Assembly (NCBI RefSeq): GCF_023053635.1
Contig: NC_086178.1
Coordinates: 32,477,226 to 32,541,225 of the forward strand
Origin: Elgaria multicarinata webbii
Taxonomy: Eukaryota > Chordata > Lepidosauria > Squamata > Anguidae
Reading direction: 5' to 3'
Length of the DNA: 64,000 bases
Below the pieces are notes generated by a model, which saw nothing but the letters and a program-made list of their open reading frames with translations, was not told the origin of the DNA and ran no database searches. Made by a program: the position numbers and the translations under genes. Numbering within the stretch: position 1 is the first letter of the stretch; every line of letters starts with the position of its first letter. Below are positions 60,701 through 64,000 of this stretch, piece after piece.

Positions 60701-63700
60701 GGTTAGGCGAAGCCCCCCGCTCCGCTCCTGCTTCTCCGGTTCGAGGAGAAGCGGAGCACATCCCTACTAAAAGCCGTCCCGGTTATCCAGGGGAAATACA
60801 CACAGGGATGATTCTGGGACGATCCCCATAGACATGCCCCCAGGTTCATGTCTCCACTCAGCCATGAGCTCACCTATTGACTTTGGGTCAGTCACTGACC
60901 CTCAGCCTAACCTACCTCAAAGGCTATTGTGAGGATAAACGGAGTGGAAGAAGACCATTTAAACCATCTTGGATTCCTTGGAGGAAAAGGCAAGATATAA
61001 ATGAAATGTAAAAACGAATAAACACAATAAAATACAATAATAAAGTTTAAGAAATGAGGCATAATTCAATGTAATAAACTTCATTCTCTTCTAAGCTGCC
61101 TGGTGAATTTTGACTGTGGGAAAGCATTCAAATACTCCTAATAAATAAATGTGCCTTTTTCTTACCAAATTAAGACGGAGTTGCAAGGCTTCATGCATCA
61201 TTTGTCTAGCTTTAACATCATTCTGGTATCGCTCTTCCCTCCAGTTGCTTAATATCTAGGAACAAAGATGTGATTAACACAAGTGGGTTCATTTTAAAAC
61301 CTTTACGTTACTTGTTCCTGCTTAACATTTTTTTTGCTATAGAGCATCTTTTTTTACCCGCTTCTATGGAAAGCTTCTCACAAATTTTGTTCATTGTTAC
61401 ATTTCTGCTTGCTTTGATTTGCTTCCCTTCAGCTCTTCTTGCCCACTTTAACCGATGCACACACCTATAGAAAGCAATTCCGAAACTTGTTTAAAAAATT
61501 ATTATGAATTGACATCGGTGGCATTGTTTAAAGAAAGAGCTATTCTGACAGTTAAAAGAAACATTTCTTGCAACGATATCCTCAGAGTGCAGCTCCACAC
61601 ATGCCTGGGGTTCCCACCATTGCCTAAGAAAAGTAATTACTTTCCATTAGACACACAGATCCCTTTTGTTTGATCGACAAGAAAGGGACACCTTGGACTC
61701 ATACTCTAAAGACCGTACATCTTTCAGTGGTGGTTAATATTTCTACAGATTAGAAATAAAGTTGCAAGCATAGTAAATTAAGAAATTGATCAGATCCAGG
61801 TAAAAGCCTAGAAGAACTGAAAGCAAAAGAGGAGGAAGGATTGAAGGCAGCCAAAGCGGAAATGGAGAAAAAAGTGTCAGGTAATGGAGTAGTTGGAGAC
61901 TGGATCTAAAGCAAATTGTTACATGGACACAAATGACTACTACTGGATGCTGGACTAATTCATATGTTACTGTAATGACATTGGAGCTGCTTTCTATGCT
62001 GTGGTCCCATAGTACTCTAGTAACATCTAGATTCAGGAACAGTATGAGCAGGGTAAACAATAACGTTCTCTCCCAGATCAACACAGCCTTCCCTGGGGAT
62101 TAGCTGAAGAAACAACACCATTCGCCCTGTCCACAACATTATTCCAATTAGCCATTACTAGGGGCATGTCTAGACAGGGTGATATCCCAGGGATCATCCC
62201 TGTGAGTCCACATGATGCACAGGGCATCCCGGGAGAAGGGAGGGATGATCCCTCCCTTGCCCCGGGATATCGCCCTACCCTAGGGTGACCATATGAAAAG
62301 GAGGACTCTTGTAGGGCTCTTGTATCTTTAACAGTTGTACTGAAAAGAGAATTTCAACAGGTGTCATTTGTATATATGAGAACCTGGTGGAATTTCCTCT
62401 TCGTCACAACAGTTAAAGCTGCAGGTGCCCTGCCCTCTTTTAAATCTGGTCACTCTAGTATAGCTCCTGCAGCTTTAACTGTTGTGAGGAAGAGGGAATT
62501 TCACCAGGTTCTCCATATATACAAATGACACCTGCTGAAATTCCCTTGTCTATACAACTGTTAATGATACAGGAGCCCTGTCCACCTTTTCATATGGTCA
62601 CCCTACCTACCCTTCAATTCCATTTTTCCCGCTGTCTCAGGATCATCCTGAGACTGCAGAACATATGGCCCGCCATTGCGGTTTTGTCCTGGCTCCTCAT
62701 GAGTAAACTTTTTTAAACTAACTCCAAATCAAGTGGAAATACAGCCTGTTGATTTTAATAAAATGTATTTCTATTTTAGCTCCGGTTTGAAAATCCATCA
62801 GAATGAGATAGGAATAAGGTGGTAGACCTCAGCTTTAAGCTGGTTCCTTCAAGTAGACAACTATTCTTGAATGTAGAAAATTAGCACAAAGGGAACAGGC
62901 TGTGCGATAACCTTCTCTTCCCATTGTAGTCCATTTTTACTTGCAGGGATTGCTTTTTGTTGTTCTTGTTGATTTAGATTGGGGAGCACTCAAAACTGAT
63001 ACCTGCACCATCTGCAGTCTGAAAGGGTACAGTCCATTCTACCAGAATTCTACCATCTCATTCACTTGAATGTGTAGACCAGATTTTAATGTGCCTTAAA
63101 TTGTGGCTTTAGGCCATGATCTGAAGAACCATACAACAAACTCCGTGAGACAAATGGGGTTTAGACTTCAGTTTCTCCAAAAGCAGTTCTCCAAGCCACG
63201 TGGTCAACCATTGTTATACTGATGGAAGTTTCAAGAGCAGATATGTGCTATGTGGGAGACTACCGTTCAGAGCAAAATAAATCAAAATTCCTACTGAATG
63301 CCATAAGCTCTTGAGCTCACCTCCAGTGACTCTTTGGAACCTGGCCTTAGTTCCTGGCAAGCCCAATCATAGTACAAAAAAGCACTGTGGGCCTATGGAA
63401 TGGGTCTCTCTGGGACTAGTAATTGCTTGTATCCGTGCTTCTGAGAAATTCGTTCTTTCCTTAAAACACAAAAATGTGGGGGAGTTTTTTTGTTTGTTTT
63501 TAAATTGAATAAGCCTTCCATTATTACTCTTCATTTATTTTCCTGAAACTGACATGGATAACTTTTCAGATTTCGTTTCCCATACTGGCCTGGTTCCATT
63601 AGTATAATTGATTTTCGTCAGGTGCAGAGCACAGAATTATCTGCTTATTTTTACCTGATTAACTTGATTTTGTAGAGATGTTAGAAGCCCTTCTCGCTGC

Positions 63701-63766
63701 TCATCCTGTCCCTTAAGGCAAGTAAGTACCAAAGAAAGGAAAGGTTGCTGACTCAAAAGAGACATG
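26458..63766 (-). CDS. MED12L: MED12L, Mediator complex subunit 12-like (3' part, last 14 coding exons)
   Basis: MED12L is the paralogue of MED12 in the Mediator kinase module, where it links cyclin C-CDK8/19 activity and MED13 to the core complex in the nucleus. The 14 exons join in phase to about 684 residues of the C-terminal third: [80 protein letters not shown], an acidic EEEEEEEE run, [30 protein letters not shown], Gln-rich stretches, [16 protein letters not shown] and the end NPYGHPSHF. The sequence fits MED12L better than MED12 ([18 protein letters not shown]), and the IGSF10 neighbour agrees with this. The N-terminal part lies beyond the right edge. Two oddities: a GC donor at 54555-54556 and a missing canonical donor at 47660. 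Confidence 0.96.
27203..27420 (-). mobile_element. tRNA-derived SINE, reversed
   Basis: Reads ctactatatgaagctgcctt atactagctcagacaattgg, then aatggctctccagcgggttg, ending near 'ctaccacactgccctcc', in the last MED12L intron. It is the reverse of a common squamate SINE whose head resembles a tRNA (tggtagagc). A fragment of the same kind is at 58745-58815. Confidence 0.65.
28108..28137. repeat. (AC)n microsatellite
   Basis: AC dinucleotide run with one interruption, in the last MED12L intron. Confidence 0.9.
28336..28417 (-). CDS. MED12L: MED12L Gln-rich exon
   Basis: 82 nt between AATATTGCAG and GTAAGT. Encodes [20 protein letters not shown] then QLQKQLS plus one base. This conserved motif of MED12/MED12L lies near the C-terminus. 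Confidence 0.95.
30184..30254. repeat. (GTA)n(ATA)n microsatellite
   Basis: About 71 bp: a block of GTA/TAG units followed by a block of TAA units, inside a MED12L intron. Confidence 0.95.
31530..32715 (+). mobile_element. CR1-like LINE 3' part, interrupted by a solo LTR
   Basis: Left piece 31530-31588 (acaaatctatggtgtgacct catttagaatattgtgtaca) and right piece 32155-32715 (cagttctggtcaccgcgcct ... ctggagcatctcccctttga ... gtctgatccagcatggcact). The pieces join as in intact copies of the family. Only the 3' end of the element is present; no reverse transcriptase domain. Confidence 0.75.
31589..32154 (+). mobile_element. Solo LTR inserted in a CR1-like LINE
   Basis: A 566-bp block that starts TGTC and ends GACA, carries an AATAAA-type signal near its right part (about 32077) and sits exactly in the middle of a CR1-like sequence. 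Near-matching 4-bp repeats flank it (31585-31588 and 32155-32158). It looks like a single long terminal repeat left after loss of the internal region of an endogenous retrovirus or LTR retrotransposon; the family was not identified. A fossil with no coding part. Younger than the CR1 copy it interrupts. Confidence 0.65.
32828..33160 (-). mobile_element. CR1-like LINE 3' part, reversed
   Basis: Reads aacataagaacagccacgct ggatcggaccaaggatccat at the left and runs through cacaccatgcataattttgt to ctggacctttttctag. It lies 113 bp from the + oriented copy, so the two are tail to tail. Confidence 0.75.
33470..33530 (+). mobile_element. LINE 3' tail
   Basis: gtgaaccacccagagagctt cggctgttaggcagtatag, then an (AATA)-like run: the box described at 16955-17016. 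Confidence 0.65.
33935..34000. mobile_element. Palindromic hAT-type MITE fragment
   Basis: ctgggagttgtagtccaaca and ggtggggaaggctgag are one arm of the foldback family at 3112-3230. Confidence 0.5.
35942..36300 (-). mobile_element. CR1 LINE 3' end with 8-bp tail repeats
   Basis: Starts with three tandem 'atcatagaatcatagaat' type 8-bp units, then cttagagttggaaggggcct, gtccaaccccctgctcaatg, gaaggcctctagtgtgggag and ctaggtaactggttccattg. This is the reverse of the CR1 3' end, whose hallmark in birds and reptiles is the (ATTCTATG)n tail. Truncated 5', no coding domain. Confidence 0.88.
36865..36950 (-). repeat. Fragment of the short 'gcaatcct' repeat, reversed
   Basis: ctactcagaagtaagtctta tttagttcaatggagcttag matches the reverse of the copy at 6007-6120. 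Confidence 0.45.
37078..37462 (-). mobile_element. CR1-like LINE 3' part, reversed
   Basis: Begins taagaacctaagaagagcta tgctggatcagaccaagggt and runs through cacatcttgtagtagtgaat to tctccccttagcctcctttt. Same family as 32155-32715 and 53608-54120. Confidence 0.75.
38812..38877 (-). CDS. MED12L: MED12L Gln-rich exon (22 codons)
   Basis: 66 nt between GATATTTTCTCAG and GTAAGA. Encodes [20 protein letters not shown] then PL in phase 0 at both ends. [10 protein letters not shown] followed by FPRQG of the next exon matches mammalian MED12L. Confidence 0.93.
39501..39541. repeat. (AC)n microsatellite
   Basis: About 20 AC units, directly left of the MITE that starts at 39544. Confidence 0.95.
39544..40002. 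mobile_element. MITE of the 'ggccatggctagac' family, copy 2
   Basis: Perfect 14-bp terminal inverted repeats GGCCATGGCTAGAC (39544-39557) and GTCTAGCCATGGCC (39989-40002). Inside are further inverted pairs (gtctcgggatcatcccgaga). 459 bp, no coding capacity. It ends 38 bp from the MED12L exon at 40041, just downstream of that exon's donor in - sense. Confidence 0.85.
40041..40197 (-). CDS. MED12L: MED12L C-terminal exon
   Basis: 157 nt after TTTCCCTTCAG. One base completes Arg; then [20 protein letters not shown] and on to [14 protein letters not shown]. The donor is CAG|GTTTGG, weaker than the usual GTAAGT. Phase 2 in and phase 0 out match the neighbours. Confidence 0.93.
40198..42722 (-). 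other. MED12L intron, about 2.5 kb
   Basis: AT-rich; no gene and no clear repeat recognised apart from short T-rich runs near 40975. Confidence 0.7.
42723..42943 (-). CDS. MED12L: MED12L exon
   Basis: 221 nt between TTTTCCAAACAG and GTAAGG. Encodes [60 protein letters not shown] and GNQ plus two bases of Arg. Matches the MED12L segment before NHQ-LQQ-PLVGG. Confidence 0.95.
43387..43476 (-). CDS. MED12L: MED12L exon (30 codons)
   Basis: 90 nt between CCGTTTTTACAG and GTACAG. Encodes [20 protein letters not shown] then [10 protein letters not shown], phase 0 at both ends. PQYPG-QQAQ is shared with mammalian MED12L. Confidence 0.92.
43960..44080 (-). mobile_element. CR1-like LINE tail, reversed
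   Basis: ataagaacataagaagagcc ctgctggttcagaccaaagg, then agtccagcattttattctga and gggaagcccacaagcagcac. Confidence 0.65.
44081..44540 (+). mobile_element. LINE ORF2 3' fragment with poly(A)-like end
   Basis: The frame at about 44158-44250 reads [20 protein letters not shown] then YETPR, the C..CG...H...C zinc-like motif found at the C-terminus of many LINE ORF2 proteins. It is followed by about 300 bp ending ccataataataaatgatttt and an A-rich run. Only the extreme 3' end is present, so it is a dead fragment. Clade not established. Confidence 0.65.
44693..44840 (-). mobile_element. CR1-like LINE tail, reversed
   Basis: taagaacataagaagagtca tgttggattagaccaaaggc, then accaaccagctgtcgaccag and catgttccccagcaactgc. 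Confidence 0.7.
46545..47110. mobile_element. Two CR1-like LINE ends, head to head
   Basis: Left copy (46545-46792) is reversed: ataaggagagtcatgctgga ttggaccaagggtccatcta up to aaattggtggtcatcacta. Right copy (46793-47110) is forward: gtggaatttgctaccacaag up to gatccagcatggctcctctt. Both keep their own 3' end, so this is two insertions or a foldback and not a single 5'-inverted LINE. Together they make arms of about 240 bp around a 50-bp loop. Confidence 0.7.
47113..47440 (+). repeat. Composite repeat block, inverted copy of 21340-21668
   Basis: Order: agctccttggattggaccaa (CR1/SINE tail), palindromic hAT MITE (47150-47275, catgtggccctccagatgtt ... acatctggagggccacacat), cattctgtttccaatactac ccagctaggtgattctag, then agattagggatgttcagatt and ttgctcattggcggaatcaa. 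Each junction is shared with the copy at 21340-21668. Confidence 0.75.
47439..47527 (+). mobile_element. CR1-like LINE tail
   Basis: gggccaccttgtgaacagaa ttctggactagatggagcct tggtctgatcctgcatggct, then a degenerate gttcttctgttcttctgtt tail. Confidence 0.65.
47643..47893 (-). CDS. MED12L: MED12L Gln-rich exon with displaced 5' splice site (left end uncertain: 47643 or 47661)
   Basis: Acceptor GTTGTATTCATAG; GT completes Gly, then [40 protein letters not shown], a Gln-rich run, and [14 protein letters not shown] ending at 47661. In mammalian MED12L the next exon follows directly after PFQQ. Here the base pair after it is CT, not GT (- strand CAGCAG|CTCTGTC), so no donor exists there. The nearest GT that keeps the frame is 18 nt on, in a GTGTGTGT run, adding LCLTFC; that end (47643) is given. 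A 4-nt extension (CTCT|GT) would shift the frame. Confidence 0.75.
48473..48672 (-). mobile_element. tRNA-derived SINE, reversed
   Basis: Runs from tttttatactacccttcctg caaggagctcagggcaatgt through cccaagatcaccccatgaac to caacactctaaccattatac cacactgcctt, the reverse of a 'gtggtgtagtggttagagtg' SINE head. The same family is at 12988-13625 and 59724-61040. Confidence 0.75.
48692..48727. repeat. (CA)n microsatellite
   Basis: CA dinucleotide run beside the SINE head, followed by an AAC-rich stretch. Confidence 0.95.
49411..49567 (-). CDS. MED12L: MED12L exon
   Basis: 157 nt between TTTTGCTCAAG and GTATGT. Encodes [52 protein letters not shown] and one base of Gly. This segment separates MED12L from MED12. 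Confidence 0.96.
49568..51488 (-). other. MED12L intron, about 1.9 kb
   Basis: A palindromic hAT-type remnant at 50403-50510; otherwise no recognised feature. A (TA)n-like run lies near 51380-51395. Confidence 0.75.
50403..50510. mobile_element. Palindromic hAT-type MITE
   Basis: catgggactacagctcccat cagttccagtcagcaggcca ... tcaaaacatctggagggtgc caggttgggaaacgctgaac: arms of the foldback family at 3112-3230. Confidence 0.6.
51489..51857 (-). CDS. MED12L: MED12L exon with acidic run and basic KGRKRK motif
   Basis: 369 nt, 123 codons, phase 0 at both ends, between AATGTTGAAACAG and GTAAGT. Encodes [60 protein letters not shown], eight Glu in a row, then [20 protein letters not shown] and TKSTSRTD. 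The basic motif could act as a nuclear localisation signal (inference). An open frame with Met at 51881 runs past the acceptor, but that part is intron. Confidence 0.97.
52111..52243. mobile_element. Small MITE with 'ggcacaattctatgcatg' ends
   Basis: Left end gggcacaattctatgcatgc and right end catgcataggattgtgcctt are inverted repeats of about 18 bp, 133 bp overall. Confidence 0.65.
53360..53573 (-). mobile_element. hAT-like non-autonomous repeat (copy 2)
   Basis: Second copy of the repeat at 2004-2214. On the - strand it begins CAGGGGTAGGCAAACTTTTG. Confidence 0.6.
53608..54120 (+). mobile_element. CR1-like LINE 3' part
   Basis: gaaggttacaacttctggga ... gaggtgtacaaaattatgga ... gatggctttaaaagggaggt ggataaattcctggaggaga ... 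ctgatccagcata. The most complete 3' end of this family in the window; no reverse transcriptase domain. Confidence 0.8.
54121..54457 (+). mobile_element. L2/CR1-type LINE 3' UTR with (AATA)n tail
   Basis: gctgtggaatgagcttccta aggaggttcgcttggcacct ... gccaggtgaagacctttttattctccc ... ctgcccagagagcttcggct attgggcggtacagaaatgc, then (AATA)n. It abuts the CR1-like copy on its left. Confidence 0.75.
54557..54718 (-). CDS. MED12L: MED12L exon
   Basis: 162 nt, 54 codons, phase 0 at both ends, after TTTCCTTGTAG. Encodes [40 protein letters not shown] and [14 protein letters not shown]. Followed by the non-canonical donor GCAAGA. Confidence 0.96.
55266..55401 (-). CDS. MED12L: MED12L exon
   Basis: 136 nt between CCACCCCCTCTCAG and GTAAGT. 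T completes Asn, then [40 protein letters not shown] and VKKLK. Confidence 0.96.
56463..56572 (-). CDS. MED12L: MED12L exon
   Basis: 110 nt between CATATTTTAG and GTACGT. Encodes [36 protein letters not shown] and two bases of Asn. Confidence 0.96.
58278..58352 (-). mobile_element. LINE 3' tail, reversed
   Basis: (TTTA)n, then ttacatttatataccgcccc acagccgaagctctctgggcgg: the reverse of the box at 16955-17016. Confidence 0.7.
58745..58815 (-). mobile_element. SINE fragment, reversed
   Basis: ccaggttttgaatctagacc tttctgcatacaaagctcta ccactgagttctaccac resembles the reversed tRNA-like head of the SINE at 27203-27420. Confidence 0.45.
59778..60839. mobile_element. MITE of the 'ggccatggctaga' family, copy 3, itself interrupted
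   Basis: Ends GGGCATGTC (59778) and GACATGCCC (60839), flanked by the trinucleotide CCA on both sides as a possible target duplication. It shares internal blocks with the other copies (cacggtctcgggatgatccc, cacacagggatgat). Without the 615-bp insertion at 60152-60766 and its 8-bp duplication it is about 440 bp, close to the other copies. Confidence 0.8.
60152..60766. mobile_element. GC-rich multi-hairpin hAT-type MITE with perfect 8-bp target duplication
   Basis: Ends TAGGGGTGTGC and GCACATCCCTA (one mismatch as inverted repeats), flanked on both sides by CTAAAAGC (60144-60151 and 60767-60774). The interior is very rich in GC and CpG and made of stacked palindromes: ccaatccgaaaattttggat at 60188-60211, arms of about 75 bp at 60362-60510 (centre near 60435, tcggcttcttcaattgagcc against its complement), and another at 60530-60592 (ttaccgggccctgccgctgt). 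No transposase. An open frame of 205 codons on the - strand has no protein features. Confidence 0.85.
61166..61255 (-). CDS. MED12L: MED12L exon (30 codons)
   Basis: 90 nt between TTTGTTCCTAG and GTAAGA, phase 0 at both ends. Encodes [20 protein letters not shown] then [10 protein letters not shown]. Confidence 0.96.
62161..62716 (-). mobile_element. MITE of the 'ggccatggctaga' family, copy 4, truncated and interrupted
   Basis: Starts ggggcatgtctagacagggt and follows the reverse complement of the 39544-40002 copy (gggatcatccctgtg, cacatgatgcacagggcatc, gggagggatgatccctccct), then after an insertion ctgtctcaggatcatcctga and ggctcctcatgagtaaac. The other terminal repeat is missing. Confidence 0.75.
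62281..62606. mobile_element. Foldback MITE 'tagggtgaccatatgaaaag', nested in copy 4
   Basis: Perfect inverted ends: TAGGGTGACCATATGAAAAG and CTTTTCATATGGTCACCCTA. The arms of about 150 bp match almost throughout (aacagttgtac / gtataca-aactgttaat, gcaggtgtcatttgtatata / tatacaaatgacacctgc) around a centre near 62440. Flanked by the direct repeat CCTACCC (62274-62280 and 62607-62613), 8 bp if the outer T is counted as flank, as for a hAT element. Confidence 0.85.
63655..63766 (-). CDS. MED12L: MED12L exon (first of those in the window)
   Basis: 112 nt ending CAG|GTAAAA. Encodes [20 protein letters not shown] then [17 protein letters not shown]. The acceptor is taken as CTCTTTTAAAG before 63766, which leaves one base for the upstream codon. 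[21 protein letters not shown] is a conserved MED12-family segment. Earlier exons lie right of the window; 63767-64000 is intron. Confidence 0.9.
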
Positions 63767-64000
63767 CTTTAAAAGAGGCAGAGACAAGATTGAATTAGTA
63801 GTGTTATTCTGATACTTCCTGTCTCCAGTCCCTTCCTTCCCTTCATCTACACTTTCCCTAGAAGGGTTTTCTTCACTCAGGCAGGCCTCATCACTGTTTT
63901 GATAAGGGAAAACTTCAAAGCCAAAGTAAGACATTAGGCCAAAGCAGCCTTCTCCAAACTGAATCCCTCCAGAAGTGTTGGTCTCCAATAGTCATGACCA

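Larger units (their letters stand above)
59724..61040 (+). mobile_element. tRNA-derived SINE split by a MITE
   Basis: Head 59724-59777 (gagcctagtgtgaagtagtg gttaaagtattggac ... gagaccca) and body 60840-61040 (ccaggttcatgtctccactc agccatgagctcacc ... gaggataaacggagtggaag ... ggcaagatataaatg). The head breaks off exactly where the MITE begins and resumes where it ends. Confidence 0.8.
56573..61165 (-). other. MED12L intron, about 4.6 kb
   Basis: No gene. Contains a reversed LINE tail at 58278-58352, a SINE fragment at 58745-58815 and the three-level nest at 59724-61040. 56600-58270 is AT-rich without recognised repeats apart from a short CT run near 57818. Confidence 0.8.
61256..63654 (-). other. 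MED12L intron, about 2.4 kb
   Basis: Contains the interrupted MITE at 62161-62716. Elsewhere AT-rich; no gene or clear repeat recognised. Confidence 0.75.

Noticed and set aside
60144-60761. 205-codon open frame on the - strand
   Set aside because: It lies wholly inside the GC-rich hairpin MITE; high GC lowers stop frequency on all frames, and the translation has no known motif.
26458-63766. MED12 as the identity of the - strand gene
   Set aside because: [22 protein letters not shown] and the NPYGHPSHF end are MED12L features, and IGSF10 is its neighbour; MED12 is on a different chromosome in vertebrates.

Overview
The window is vertebrate genomic DNA, most likely from a squamate reptile (lizard or snake). 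It holds two multi-exon genes lying tail to tail: the near-complete IGSF10 gene on the + strand (coding 196-20209) and the 3' part of MED12L on the - strand (coding 26458-63766, continuing past the right edge). Both were recognised from exon translations that match the known vertebrate proteins, with splice sites and reading phases that join exactly. The squamate call is an inference from the repeats: CR1-like LINE ends with the 'detected in a patient-list' type tail (gctggatcagaccaagggtccatctagtccagca family), LINE tails ending in a gggcggtatagaaat box plus (AATA)n, tRNA-derived SINEs, and many short palindromic hAT-type MITEs typical of lizard introns.

Region by region. 1-20860: IGSF10, with the start codon in the second exon (the non-coding first exon lies left of the window), six coding exons, one of them a 4.37-kb giant, giving a 2632-residue secreted protein (signal peptide, leucine-rich repeats with cysteine caps, two Ig domains, a long Ser/Thr-rich linker, ten more Ig domains). 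20861-26457: intergenic tail-to-tail space, repeats on the left and a repeat-poor AT-rich part next to MED12L that probably holds its 3' UTR. 26458-63766: the last 14 coding exons of MED12L, encoding about 680 residues that end in the Gln-rich C-terminus; its introns are full of nested transposons. IGSF10 acts outside the cell; MED12L acts in the nucleus in the CDK8/19 kinase module of Mediator. There is no sign that they work together; their adjacency is the same as in mammals (human 3q25.1), that is, conserved synteny.

Points for a second look: a MED12L exon whose expected 5' splice site is absent and may be replaced by a GT microsatellite; a GC-AG intron in MED12L; a three-level nest of SINE, MITE and GC-rich multi-hairpin element with clean target duplications; two inverted copies of the same composite repeat 26 kb apart; and several inverted LINE pairs inside MED12L introns that could fold into double-stranded RNA. 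No previously undescribed gene system was found; the accessory content is transposons and microsatellites. Repeat limits are approximate (usually within 10-20 bp) because they were set by eye.
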